A model generated the notes under the pieces. The model was not told the origin of the DNA and searched no databases. It saw nothing but the letters and a program-made list of their open reading frames with translations. 64,000 bases of DNA from the NCBI GenBank assembly GCA_020722575.1, contig DYKN01000005.1, forward strand, positions 70,703 through 134,702, given 5' to 3'. Positions 39,845-50,526 of the stretch are shown in pieces (the first letter of the stretch is position 1; each line of letters opens with the position of its first letter). The DNA is from Rikenella microfusus (GTDB lineage: Bacteria > Bacteroidota > Bacteroidia > Bacteroidales > VadinHA17). A program made the position numbers and the translations under genes.

Positions 39845-42433
39845 TCAATTACTAAGGATTAGTTTTCCATTTTTAGTTCTAAGCCATACTTTATCTTCCT
39901 TACTTATTCTTCCGGCAATAATTTCTTTCGAAAGCTGGTTTATCACCTCTTTCTGAACAAGTCTTTTAACCGGACGTGCGCCCAGTTGAGGATCGAAGCC
40001 ATTTTCGGCAAGCCATTCTATTGCAGAATCATCGGCTTCAAGGCTTATACCCTGTGATTGTAGCACCCTGGAGAGGTTTACAAGCTGGATTTTTACAATA
40101 TCTTTTATCTGGCTTAAGGTCAACGGTTTAAAAAGTACTATTTCATCAATTCTGTTAAGGAACTCCGGGCGCATATGCCTGCGGAGAAGCAGGAAAATTT
40201 CATTTCTAAGTGCTTCCTGTTCTGATTCAGGCATATTATTGTTCCACTGTTCCATTCTTTCTCTTATAATTTCCGAGCCAAGGTTTGATGTCATTATTAT
40301 TATGACATTTCTGAAATTAACTGTTCTTCCTTTATTATCTGTCAATCTGCCTTCGTCGAGAACCTGAAGGAGAAGGTTAAATACATCAGGATGTGCTTTT
40401 TCAATTTCATCCAGAAGGACTACTGAGTATGGTTTATGTCTGACAGCTTCTGTAAGTTGTCCACCTTCTTCATATCCAATATAACCTGGAGGTGCGCCGA
40501 TAAGGCGGGAAACGGAGTGTCGTTCCTGGTATTCCGACATATCAATTCTGGTCATCAGGTTTTCGTTGTTAAACAGGAATTCAGCGAGTGCCCTTGCCAG
40601 TTCTGTTTTACCCACTCCAGTTGTACCAAGAAAGATAAAAGACCCGACTGGTCTTTTTTCATCCTGGAGACCGGCCCGAGATCTCCTCACGGCGTCGGCG
40701 ACCGCAGATATAGCTTCATCCTGTCCGACAACCCTTTTATGAAGTTCTTCCTCCAGACGAAGTAATTTCTCACGTTCGCTTTCAAGCATGCGGGCCACCG
40801 GTATTCCTGTCCACTTTGAAACAACTTCTGCAATATCTTCAGCTTTTACCTCCTCGCGAACAAGAGATCCAGAACTTCGTCTTTCCTCAATTTGTGCTTT
40901 TAAAGCTGAAATTTGCTTTTCAATTTCTGCTATACGACCGTATCTCAGTTCTGCCACACGGCCGTAATCACCGGCTCTTTCCGCCTGTTCGGCTTCCAGT
41001 TTAAGCATCTCTATGGCCTCCTTTTTCTCCTGAACATGTTCTATCAGATTTTTTTCAGATTTCCATGCGGCCATCAATTCATTTCTTCTTTCATTAAGAT
41101 TGGCAAGTTCCTTTGAGATTTCTTCAACCTTTGCTTTATCCTGATCTCTTCTTACCGCTTCTCTCTCAATCTCAAGCCTGGCAATTGTTCTCTGAATCTC
41201 GTCAAGTTCCTCGGGCAAAGAATTCATCTGAAGTCTCAGCCTTGAAGCAGCTTCATCCATGAGATCAATAGCCTTATCGGGAAGGAAACGGTCGGTAATA
41301 TACCTGTAGGAAAGATCCACTGCGGCAACTATTGCCTCATCTCTTATTATTACCTTATGGTGGGTTTCATATCTTTCCCTTAATCCTCGTAATATCGAAA
41401 TTGCATCGGCTCTGTCGGGCTCATCAATATGAACTACTTGAAAACGTCTTTCAAGTGCTTTATCTTTTTCAAAATATTTCTGGTATTCATTAAGCGTGGT
41501 TGCTCCTATTGCCCTTAATTCGCCTCTTGCAAGTGCAGGTTTCATGATATTTGCCGCATCCATTGCTCCTTCCGATTTGCCTGCTCCTACGAGGGTATGT
41601 ATTTCATCAATAAAAAGAATAACATCACCGTTTGAAGATATTACCTCATTCACAACTGATTTGAGCCGTTCTTCGAATTCACCCTTATATTTTGCTCCGG
41701 CAACAAGGGCTCCCATATCGAGGGAATAGATTATTTTTGATTTCAGGTCTTCGGGGACATCCCCTCTGATAATACGATGGGCAAGGCCTTCAACAATAGC
41801 AGTTTTTCCCACTCCAGGTTCCCCGATCAGCAATGGATTGTTCTTTGTCCTGCGCGACAATATCTGAAGTACCCTTCTAATTTCGTCGTCCCTCCCTATA
41901 ACAGGGTCAAGTTTGCCTGTCTGAGCCATTTCATTAAGGTTAAGGGCAAACCTGTTAAGTGCATTATATGTATCATCGGCTGTCTGACTTTCAACCGAAG
42001 CTCCTTTTCTCAAATCATTTATGGCCGCCATCAGACCTTTCATATCCATTCCGGCATCTTTCAGAAGTCTGGCAACCTGGTCATCCGACTCAAGAACGGC
42101 TATAAGAATATGTTCTACCGATACGAACTTATCTTTCATCTTAAGAGCATGTCCTGAAGCCTTTCTCAATACCTCAGCAGCCCTTGCAGATAAATATGAT
42201 TCTCCACCGGTAACTTTCGGAAACGAATCAATAATGCGGTCAAGAGCTCTCGTAAAAGCCCTCATGTCCACACCTGTCTTGCCAAAAATAAACTGAACAA
42301 TTTTTTCAGCTTCATTTATAATTCCCTTCATTATATGAGCGCATTCAACTGCCTGATGATTCATGGAGACAGCTATATTGAATGCATGCGTTACAGATTC
42401 CTGTGCCTTTATCGTGAAATTATTAAGATTCAT
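39845..42433 (-). CDS. clpB: ATP-dependent chaperone ClpB
   Basis: Two Walker A motifs ([34 protein letters not shown]), ClpB middle domain, Clp_N repeats. Confidence 0.97.
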   Translation of the reverse strand: MNLNNFTIKAQESVTHAFNIAVSMNHQAVECAHIMKGIINEAEKIVQFIFGKTGVDMRAFTRALDRIIDSFPKVTGGESYLSARAAEVLRKASGHALKMKDKFVSVEHILIAVLESDDQVARLLKDAGMDMKGLMAAINDLRKGASVESQTADDTYNALNRFALNLNEMAQTGKLDPVIGRDDEIRRVLQILSRRTKNNPLLIGEPGVGKTAIVEGLAHRIIRGDVPEDLKSKIIYSLDMGALVAGAKYKGEFEERLKSVVNEVISSNGDVILFIDEIHTLVGAGKSEGAMDAANIMKPALARGELRAIGATTLNEYQKYFEKDKALERRFQVVHIDEPDRADAISILRGLRERYETHHKVIIRDEAIVAAVDLSYRYITDRFLPDKAIDLMDEAASRLRLQMNSLPEELDEIQRTIARLEIEREAVRRDQDKAKVEEISKELANLNERRNELMAAWKSEKNLIEHVQEKKEAIEMLKLEAEQAERAGDYGRVAELRYGRIAEIEKQISALKAQIEERRSSGSLVREEVKAEDIAEVVSKWTGIPVARMLESEREKLLRLEEELHKRVVGQDEAISAVADAVRRSRAGLQDEKRPVGSFIFLGTTGVGKTELARALAEFLFNNENLMTRIDMSEYQERHSVSRLIGAPPGYIGYEEGGQLTEAVRHKPYSVVLLDEIEKAHPDVFNLLLQVLDEGRLTDNKGRTVNFRNVIIIMTSNLGSEIIRERMEQWNNNMPESEQEALRNEIFLLLRRHMRPEFLNRIDEIVLFKPLTLSQIKDIVKIQLVNLSRVLQSQGISLEADDSAIEWLAENGFDPQLGARPVKRLVQKEVINQLSKEIIAGRISKEDKVWLRTKNGKLILSN

Positions 42434-42511
42434 AACTTTATCTTTAACTCTTTAGTTTATTTACGGTTTCAAATTTCCTGCCAACCTCTCTTGAATAGAT
42501 TAAATTGTTAA

Positions 42512-42553
42512 TTATGACATATTAAAATAAATTGTTGTGTCAATATGTCATAA
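42512..42553. promoter_or_regulatory. Perfect 12-bp inverted repeat, putative operator upstream of clpB
   Basis: TTATGACATATT (42512-42523) - 18 nt - AATATGTCATAA (42542-42553); each arm contains the dyad TATGWCATA, centres 31 bp apart. Confidence 0.6.
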
Positions 42554-42917
42554 AGTAAGGCAAATCAGGTTTGCTTGAGGTAAATTACTTTTTTGTAAAT
42601 TTTTCCTGTATTATTTTCCTCTTTATTTTTCATGTAGTTCCCTATTTTCTTTTACACTATTAGTTATTTTAACTTCCTTTTTATCTTAATGATAAGGTTT
42701 ACAAATTTCGAGTCCCATTCCCATGGTCTGTGTATCGAAATATTATGAATGCATCTATGTCGGCCATAATAAAAGTGAAGGCACGATTGTTTATAAAATA
42801 TCAGCGCCGGTTGAAATAATTGGAGGATCTGATTTGTGAATACAAATTAAGTAATGATAATTAGGATTATTAATTTCAAATTGCTAATTTCAGCCCAATA
42901 TTTTCAGAAGATAAAAT

Positions 42918-45900
42918 ATGAGTGAGAAGATTCTTAAAGCTCTGATGCAGTTGTTTGCAATCATTGCAAGGCCCCAGAGCAACGACAGTGACAGGCGAAG
43001 TGTTGTTGAGGCTTTTTTGAAAAGGATGCTTAACCAGGAACTGGTTAAGATATATTTAGGTTTTTTTGATCAGTATTATCAGGAGGCTCAGGAGAAGCAG
43101 AAGAAAAGTGCTCTTACAAAACTAACAGCTGCAATTTCAGTTAGAGTTTTAAAAATTTGCTACGATATCAATGACCAGCTAACCCAGGATCAGAAAATAA
43201 TTGTACTGGTTCAGCTACTTGAATTCTGTAAATCTGAAGGTACTGAGGTCAGCCAGCTGGAGCTCGAGTTTATACAGGCCGTATCGGAGTCGTTTTATGT
43301 AGAGAGGGAGGAGTATGAAAATATCCGTAATTTTGTATTAAACCCTTTCAGCAATATTCCCAACAATCCCGGGATACTTGTTATTGATTCAAGGGAGCAT
43401 ATTTCTCCAAGGGAATACAAACATCTGTTCAACAAGGATGTAAAAGGTCAGATATGGGTATTATATGTTTATTCTGCTCAGATGTATTTTGTCAGGTTCA
43501 CAGGCACGGGTGAGCTTTACATGAACGGGCAGCTTTTGCAGGAGGACAAAATCTATCCTTTCAATCCCGGGTCATCACTCAGGGATCCCAAATCATCTCC
43601 CATATATTATAGTGATGTAATAAAGCAATTCTTCAGGGAGGAGCTTCAGGCATCACGTGTGGTTTACAGGGTTAAGGATCTGGAATACCGTTTCAGGGGA
43701 GGAAAGACAGGTATACATTCGATGAGTTTTGAAGAGGAATCTGGAAGGATGGTTGGCATTATGGGTGCGAGCGGTGCAGGAAAATCAACCCTTCTGAGTG
43801 TATTAAACGGAACTAATATTCCTTTCAACGGATCTGTTACCATAAACGGGATTAATATACATACCGAAAAGGAAAAGGTCAAGGGGTTGATCGGATTTGT
43901 TTCTCAGGACGATTTACTCATTGAAGAACTAACCGTATTTGAGAATCTTTATTACAATGCAAGACTATGTTTTGACAATCTTACAGACGAGGAGATCAGG
44001 GAGAAGGTGGATAACACTCTCAAGAACCTTGGTCTTTATGAGATAAGAGACATGAAGGTTGGCAATCCGCTTAACAAAAAAATAAGCGGGGGGCAGAGAA
44101 AAAGGCTGAACATTTCGCTTGAACTTATCAGAGAGCCTGCCATACTGTTTCTGGATGAGCCTACATCGGGCCTCTCCTCAAGAGATTCTGAAAATATTGT
44201 TGATCTTCTGAAGGAACTTGCCCTTAAAGGCAAACTGCTTTTCGTTGTAATACACCAGCCTTCATCCGATATATTCAAAATGTTCGACAGGCTGCTTATT
44301 CTTGATACGGGTGGTTATCTTATATATAATGGTAATCCAATTGAATCAATTGTTTATTTCAAAACAAGGATTCATCACGCAAACTACAATGAAAGTGAAT
44401 GTCCTGTCTGCGGTAATGTAAACCCCGAACAGATCTTCAATATTGTTGAGGCAAGGGTTCTGGATGAATATGGAAAACCGACAGATACAAGGAAAATTTC
44501 ACCTGCGGAATGGGGAGAATTCTATAAAAATTATCTCGCAGGTAAAGAGGAACCACTTGATGAAGGTAAAGGTATTCCTGAAATTAATTTTAAAACCCCC
44601 GGGAAACTGAAACAGTTACTGATATTTACAAAACGCGATATATTATCAAAATTATCTGATAAGCAATACCTTGCTATTACTCTTCTTGAAGCGCCTATCC
44701 TTGCATTTTTTCTCGCTTTTCTTATCAAATTCCATGATGCAAGCGCAACATATGCACATTACGTATTTGCCGACAATGAAAATCTACCGGTATATATTTT
44801 TATGTCGGTTATTGTTGCTATATTCATGGGACTCACTGTAAGTGCAGAAGAGATAATTAAAGACAGAAAGATTCTGAAGAGGGAAGCGTTTCTGAACCTG
44901 AGCTGGAACAGTTATCTATTATCGAAAGTTGCTGTTCAGTTTCTTATTTCAGCCATTCAGGCTTTCGCATTTGTTCTGGTTGGTAATTCAATTACCGAAA
45001 TACGCGGAATGTGGTTTCAGTACTGGCTTGTGCTCTTTTCGTGCTGGACATCGGCAAATATGTTAGGACTTGTAATTTCCGACAGTTTTAAAGCAGTTGT
45101 CACAATTTATATTCTTATTCCGTTTCTGGTTATTCCCCAGATAATCCTCAGCGGTGTTATGGTTAAGTATGAAAAACTTAATCCCAGCTTTTCATCACCG
45201 GTGGCCATTCCTTTTTACGGAGAACTGATAACTGCACGCTGGGGTTACGAAGCACTTGCAGTGGAACAATACATCAACAACAAATATGAGAAGCCTTTAT
45301 ACATATATAATCAGGCAATGAGCATGTCAAACTTCAAGAAAACATTCTGGAATGAAAAAATCAACGAAAGGATTACAAGGCTCGAAAACAGCCTCGTTGA
45401 AGGTATAAAGGATGACGTATTTCTTGAAGATCTCGACTTACTGAATTATGAGATAAACAAACAGCTTAAAATTCTCCCCGATAAAGAGTATAATTACGCC
45501 TCATATCTTGTCCCTGATAAATTCAACATGGAGGTTCTTAGTGAAACCAAAAAATATATTGACAGAACCAGGCAATATTACATTAATTTATACAACAGGG
45601 CCAGTTCATTGAAAGATAAAATGGTAATGGACTGGGAAGCGAAGAACAAAAAAAAGATTACCGAGCTTAGAAACCTCTATTTTAATGATAAGCTCAATGA
45701 ATTTGTTACCAATAAAAATGAAGTCAAAAAAGTAATTGTTTATAAAAACAGGATTTACCAGAAATCAGATCCAATTTTCATGGAGCCAGAGAGTAAATTT
45801 ATTAAGGCACATTTTTATGCTCCGGTCAAAAATATTTTCGGCAAACCGTTAAGTACTCTGGTAGTAAATGTGATTGTATTATGGATTATTACAATTTTGT

Positions 45901-45989
45901 TTTATTTTATTCTTTATTTCAGGCTCCTTAAAAAGTTACTCGATTCAGGTGAAATTTTACTTGGAAAGGCAGGGAAAAATGCAGATTAA
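42918..45989 (+). CDS. ABCG-type ABC transporter (ATPase plus ABC2 permease) with TerB-like and FHA-like N-terminal regions
   Basis: MGASGAGKSTLLSVLNGT (Walker A), ISGGQRKRLNISLELIREPAILFLDEPTSGLSS; N-terminus QKIIVLVQLLEFCKSEGTEVSQLELEFIQAVSESFYVEREEYENI; C-terminal TM helices. Confidence 0.88.
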   Translation: MSEKILKALMQLFAIIARPQSNDSDRRSVVEAFLKRMLNQELVKIYLGFFDQYYQEAQEKQKKSALTKLTAAISVRVLKICYDINDQLTQDQKIIVLVQLLEFCKSEGTEVSQLELEFIQAVSESFYVEREEYENIRNFVLNPFSNIPNNPGILVIDSREHISPREYKHLFNKDVKGQIWVLYVYSAQMYFVRFTGTGELYMNGQLLQEDKIYPFNPGSSLRDPKSSPIYYSDVIKQFFREELQASRVVYRVKDLEYRFRGGKTGIHSMSFEEESGRMVGIMGASGAGKSTLLSVLNGTNIPFNGSVTINGINIHTEKEKVKGLIGFVSQDDLLIEELTVFENLYYNARLCFDNLTDEEIREKVDNTLKNLGLYEIRDMKVGNPLNKKISGGQRKRLNISLELIREPAILFLDEPTSGLSSRDSENIVDLLKELALKGKLLFVVIHQPSSDIFKMFDRLLILDTGGYLIYNGNPIESIVYFKTRIHHANYNESECPVCGNVNPEQIFNIVEARVLDEYGKPTDTRKISPAEWGEFYKNYLAGKEEPLDEGKGIPEINFKTPGKLKQLLIFTKRDILSKLSDKQYLAITLLEAPILAFFLAFLIKFHDASATYAHYVFADNENLPVYIFMSVIVAIFMGLTVSAEEIIKDRKILKREAFLNLSWNSYLLSKVAVQFLISAIQAFAFVLVGNSITEIRGMWFQYWLVLFSCWTSANMLGLVISDSFKAVVTIYILIPFLVIPQIILSGVMVKYEKLNPSFSSPVAIPFYGELITARWGYEALAVEQYINNKYEKPLYIYNQAMSMSNFKKTFWNEKINERITRLENSLVEGIKDDVFLEDLDLLNYEINKQLKILPDKEYNYASYLVPDKFNMEVLSETKKYIDRTRQYYINLYNRASSLKDKMVMDWEAKNKKKITELRNLYFNDKLNEFVTNKNEVKKVIVYKNRIYQKSDPIFMEPESKFIKAHFYAPVKNIFGKPLSTLVVNVIVLWIITILFYFILYFRLLKKLLDSGEILLGKAGKNAD

Positions 45990-46021
45990 AAAAAAGACGC
46001 CTCAGCAAGGCGTCTTTTTTC
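45988..46021. terminator. Bidirectional rho-independent terminator
   Basis: AAAAAAGACGCCT-cagc-AAGGCGTCTTTTTT between convergent genes. Confidence 0.88.
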
Positions 46022-46055
46022 TTAAATTATTTTACCGACCATTAAATTAATATCA

Positions 46056-46436
46056 TCATTCAGATATTTCGATCATCTTGAAAGGTACTCTTATAATAGA
46101 TTCATAATCTTCTCCTGCTTCAAGCATATCTTCGTCATCCTCTTCATAATACCAGTTAATTTGCACTTCATTTTTGGCCTTATGAATAGCTTCAAGTTTC
46201 TTGAAAACATCAAGGATGCATTTTGAAGAACTTGTATTGAAGTATTCCAATTTAATATTAACATCTGTTTTACTAAGAGGATTTTCCTTGTATTTTTCGA
46301 GCCAGTCAACAATGGGTTTGTAAAACTCTACCGAATTTTCAGGAATTGAACGTCCCTTAATTTCAAACGTTCCGGTATTAGCATCGAAAATGACGCTTGG
46401 TGTTTTTGCTGTTCCTTCAATGATGATCGGTTCCAT
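46056..46436 (-). CDS. SiaC-family regulatory phosphoprotein (DUF1987)
   Basis: IEGTAKTPSVIFDANTGTFEIKGRSIPENSVEFYKPIVDWLEKY...LEYFNTSSSKCILDVFKKLE. Confidence 0.9.
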   Translation of the reverse strand: MEPIIIEGTAKTPSVIFDANTGTFEIKGRSIPENSVEFYKPIVDWLEKYKENPLSKTDVNIKLEYFNTSSSKCILDVFKKLEAIHKAKNEVQINWYYEEDDEDMLEAGEDYESIIRVPFKMIEISE

Positions 46437-46469
46437 AATATTAAATTTAAAGTTTATTCAATTTAAAAA

Positions 46470-47030
46470 TCAGCTTTCAGTATCATTTACCAGAATATCG
46501 AGATAAAAGAAAGAATGGTCTTTGTCATATTCTTTAAAAAGATATCCAATCTTATTGCCTGTTTTCCTGGCAATATCAACCAGCCCTAATCCCCCTCCTC
46601 CTTTATTGGTTATTCTCTGATGATTAAGGATAAATTTATATAATTCCTTTATCTCTTCCTGACATGACCTGTTTATTCTTTTAATTTTTTCTTCAAGTTT
46701 CTCTACATTTTCCTTCTTGATAAAATTCCCGGTAATTATTTTGTAACCGTTTCCTATTTTCTTAACCATCAGAAGCCCGAATTTTTCAGCAGTCTGATCC
46801 TCATAAGATTCCGGGACTTTATCCACATGATGATACAAATTTTGCAGACTCTCAACCAGTACATTATAAACTTTCTTTCTGAGCCTGGCCTGCTCATTTC
46901 CCTGAACCAATTTATCTTCGACAGTATCAAGAACATGGTTGATTAATTCAGAATCAATATTACCCTTATAATAAAGGATAACTTCTCCATTGTTCTGCTC
47001 AGTGAAATAACTTTCTATATCAAAGCTCAT
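46470..47030 (-). CDS. SiaB-family protein kinase
   Basis: VYNVLVESLQNLYHHVDKVPE...GLLMVKKIGNGYKIITGNFI...TNKGGGGLGLVDIARKTGNKIGYLF; GHKL-like; directly upstream of the SiaC gene. Confidence 0.88.
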   Translation of the reverse strand: MSFDIESYFTEQNNGEVILYYKGNIDSELINHVLDTVEDKLVQGNEQARLRKKVYNVLVESLQNLYHHVDKVPESYEDQTAEKFGLLMVKKIGNGYKIITGNFIKKENVEKLEEKIKRINRSCQEEIKELYKFILNHQRITNKGGGGLGLVDIARKTGNKIGYLFKEYDKDHSFFYLDILVNDTES

Positions 47031-47278
47031 TTAAGCTTTTTTTTGAATAAGTCTGCAAATAGCCAGTAACAAATATAATAAAAATTCAAAGTAACTAAAA
47101 TAAAGTATATTCAATTACAAAATTATCTATTTATTTGACGAATGTATAAATTTTATGAATAAACGTATCCTAAAAATTGATATAATCATAGCCTCTATTT
47201 ATTTGTGGCATAAATTTCCGACAATTTTTAAGCCTTATCTATCATTATGAGTCTTTTGCAATTAAGGAGTATAATCTT

Positions 47279-48871
47279 TCAGTAACCCAGTATTTTTTGG
47301 TATTCCTTATGATCTGAAAGTATTTTGACGGCTGTTTCAATAACCTGGTCACCTTCATTATAAATTCTGAAATATTGTGTGGTATACCAGATATTATTAG
47401 CCACCAACGCTTTAAGTACTTTCAATATGTGTTTCTCTGACAATGCAAATTGTTCCTCTGCAAACTTAACTCCTGCCTTCTCGGCTGATTCTATAAACTG
47501 TTTGATTTCTTCGTCGGAGAAATTGAACCTTTCTTTGAAATCTTCAAAGTCACTGTATTCTTTCAATATTTTTTCTCTGTTTTTATCGGAGTATTCGAGG
47601 GTAAATGATGCAGGGATATCTTTACTCAGGAGGTTTCTGTAATATTCTGTAAAGTATGTCGTATCTTCTATAACAAATCTATCGGGCATAATTCCACCTC
47701 CTCCGTAAACGGGTCTGTGATTTATAAGTGTATAATAACGGAGTGAATCGGGAAGATTAACATTATCAACGTTGTAGCCATTTTTTAATCTGGCAAGAAA
47801 GTTCTCGATATATTTTTGGTATCCTTCATTATAAGGACTTTGTATTGAGCGTCCTGATGGGGTGTAGTATCTTGCAATTGTAAGTCTGATCTGTGATCCG
47901 TCATTAAGGCTAAAAGCACTCTGAACAAGTCCTTTGCCAAATGTACGACGGCCGATAATCACTCCGCGATCCCATTCCTGAATGGCTCCGGCAAAAATTT
48001 CGCTTGCAGAAGCAGATGTTTCGTTTGTAAGAACAACAAGGTTTGTTCCGGTAAGAATACCATTTCCGTTTGATTTAAATTCCTCCCTGGGAGTTCTTCT
48101 TCCCTCCATATAGACAACAAGTTTCTCACCTTCGAGGAAATGGTTGGCAAGTGCAACCGCAGCCATCATATATCCACCGGGATTGCCTCTCAAATCAACA
48201 ATAACATTTTTTATTGATTTCACAGGAAGTGATGAAAGGCTTTCAAGGAACTCTTTCTCTGTTGTAGCAGCAAATTTATTAAATCGGAAATATGCTGTCT
48301 CATCATTTATCATATAAGCAGCATCAAGGCTATTTATCGGAATCTTATCCCTGATAATTGTATAATTGAAAAGTTCATTTTCTCCCTTTCTGTAAACGGT
48401 CACTTCAACCTTTGTTCCCTTTGGGCCCATGAGCCTGCTACGAACACCTGCTGTTGAAATATTAATTCCAGTAACCGTTTCCCCATTTATTTTTATTATC
48501 CGGTCACCAGCCTTCAAACCCACCCTTTCCGACGGACCATTTTTAACAGGCTCGACAACAATAATGGTATCATGAAGGATATTAAACTGAATGCCTATTC
48601 CTTCAAAATTACCAAGAAGTGGCTCATTCATTTCCTTCACATCTTTTGCCGAAATATAGGTTGAATGAGGATCGAGAGACCGGAGCATATCGGTAATCAC
48701 CTTCTCGGTAAAAGCGTTTATATTTAATGTATCCACATAAAATGCGTCAATAAGTGTAAGTGTGCGGCTCAATTTAATGGCATTCTCATTTAAAAACTGC
48801 GGTATGGCATTATGTAACGGAAACGTTACTACCATTATAAAAACAAATATTCTGATCAGATTTTTTTTCAT
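47279..48871 (-). CDS. S41-family C-terminal processing peptidase
   Basis: PDZ (VEPVKNGPSERVGLKAGDRIIKINGETVTG), NVIVDLRGNPGGYMMAAVALANHFL, LTNETSASASEIFAGAIQEWDRGVIIGRRTFGKGLVQ. Confidence 0.95.
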   Translation of the reverse strand: MKKNLIRIFVFIMVVTFPLHNAIPQFLNENAIKLSRTLTLIDAFYVDTLNINAFTEKVITDMLRSLDPHSTYISAKDVKEMNEPLLGNFEGIGIQFNILHDTIIVVEPVKNGPSERVGLKAGDRIIKINGETVTGINISTAGVRSRLMGPKGTKVEVTVYRKGENELFNYTIIRDKIPINSLDAAYMINDETAYFRFNKFAATTEKEFLESLSSLPVKSIKNVIVDLRGNPGGYMMAAVALANHFLEGEKLVVYMEGRRTPREEFKSNGNGILTGTNLVVLTNETSASASEIFAGAIQEWDRGVIIGRRTFGKGLVQSAFSLNDGSQIRLTIARYYTPSGRSIQSPYNEGYQKYIENFLARLKNGYNVDNVNLPDSLRYYTLINHRPVYGGGGIMPDRFVIEDTTYFTEYYRNLLSKDIPASFTLEYSDKNREKILKEYSDFEDFKERFNFSDEEIKQFIESAEKAGVKFAEEQFALSEKHILKVLKALVANNIWYTTQYFRIYNEGDQVIETAVKILSDHKEYQKILGY

Positions 48872-48938
48872 ATTGTACCTTTTCTCTTTCTTTTTTTAAA
48901 AAAATTATTTTTTCAGTAAAGTCTTATTCAACTTATTG

Positions 48939-50468
48939 TCATTCCCATTCAATTGTTGATGGTGGTTTTGAGCTTATATCATACGCTACCCGGTTAATAC
49001 CTTTAACTCTGTTGATTATTTCGTTTGCAACATTTGCAAGAAAATCCCATGGCAATCTGGAGAAATCGGCTGTCATACCGTCAATTGATTCGACTGCTCT
49101 GATGACAACAACATTTTCGTAAGTTCGTTCATCGCCCATTACGCCAACTGATCTAACGGGAAGCAAAATTACTCCTGCCTGCCAGACTTTGTCATAAAGA
49201 GAACGTTTTTTCAGTTCCTCAATAAAAATTTGATCAGCTTCTCTCAGGATATCAAGTTTTTCCCGTGTAACGGGTCCGATAATTCTTATTGCAAGTCCTG
49301 GTCCAGGGAATGGATGACGTCCTGTCAATTCTACTGGTATTCCAAGGGATTTTCCCACTTTTCTGACCTCATCTTTAAAAAGCAGGCGCAAAGGCTCAAT
49401 TATTTTAAGGTTCATTTTTTCTGGAAGTCCTCCAACATTATGATGTGATTTAATTGTTGAAGCCGGGCTGTTTACAGAAGCTGATTCTATCACATCCGGG
49501 TAAATTGTTCCCTGTGCAAGCCATTTCACATCTTTTATCTTTTTTGCTTCCCTTTCGAATACTTCAATAAAAATCCTCCCGATAGTTTTTCTTTTTAATT
49601 CCGGGTCACTTATGCCATCCAGTGCACCAAGGAAATCTTCTGATGCATCGACACCCTTGACGTTAAGTCCGATATTTTTATAGGTTGTCAATACCCGTTT
49701 AAATTCATCTTTTCTCAGGAGTCCGTTATCAACAAATATGCAAAGGAGGTTATCGCCAACAGCTTTATTCAGAAGTACGGCAGCAACTGTGGAATCAACA
49801 CCGCCGGAAAGACCCAAGATGATTTTTTCTCCACGTGTTTTTTCCTTAATTTCTTTAATTGACGAATCAATAAAGGATTCAGGTGTCCAGTCACCTGCAC
49901 ATCCACATATTTCTTTTACAAAATTTGCGATAATTGTTTTTCCCTGGGTTGTATGGAACACTTCAGGGTGAAACTGTATGCCCCATGTCTTCTCATCGGC
50001 AATTCTGAATGAAGCTATTCTGATATTATGTGTTGAACCTGTTATTATATAATTTTCAGGGATCTTCACTATTGTATCTCCATGTGACATCCATACCCTT
50101 GTCGGGCTATCGATACCACGAAAGAGCAGGTCATTAACATCGCTAACAGAAAACATTGCCTTACCATATTCTCTTGTATCTGATGGTAGTACTTCACCAC
50201 CATAACAATGGGCCAGGTACTGTGCTCCGTAGCATATTCCCAGAATCGGTAATTTTCCTTTTATATAAGTAAGATCCGGGACAGGGGCCTCTTTATCTCT
50301 AACGGAGAAAGGACTGCCTGATAAAATAACACCTTTAACATTTTCACCGGGTACAGGAATTTTATTATATGGATGTATTTCCGAATAAACGTTAAGTTCT
50401 CTTACCCGTCTGGCTATAAGCTGAGTATATTGTGAACCAAAATCTATTATCAGAATTGTCTCATGCAC
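48939..50468 (-). CDS. guaA: GMP synthase (glutamine-hydrolysing)
   Basis: [73 protein letters not shown]. Confidence 0.97.
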   Translation of the reverse strand: MHETILIIDFGSQYTQLIARRVRELNVYSEIHPYNKIPVPGENVKGVILSGSPFSVRDKEAPVPDLTYIKGKLPILGICYGAQYLAHCYGGEVLPSDTREYGKAMFSVSDVNDLLFRGIDSPTRVWMSHGDTIVKIPENYIITGSTHNIRIASFRIADEKTWGIQFHPEVFHTTQGKTIIANFVKEICGCAGDWTPESFIDSSIKEIKEKTRGEKIILGLSGGVDSTVAAVLLNKAVGDNLLCIFVDNGLLRKDEFKRVLTTYKNIGLNVKGVDASEDFLGALDGISDPELKRKTIGRIFIEVFEREAKKIKDVKWLAQGTIYPDVIESASVNSPASTIKSHHNVGGLPEKMNLKIIEPLRLLFKDEVRKVGKSLGIPVELTGRHPFPGPGLAIRIIGPVTREKLDILREADQIFIEELKKRSLYDKVWQAGVILLPVRSVGVMGDERTYENVVVIRAVESIDGMTADFSRLPWDFLANVANEIINRVKGINRVAYDISSKPPSTIEWE

Positions 50469-50526
50469 TTTGTGTTGTTCTACTATTGGTTAAAAAATAT
50501 TCTTACCCTGTAAATATAATTATCTT

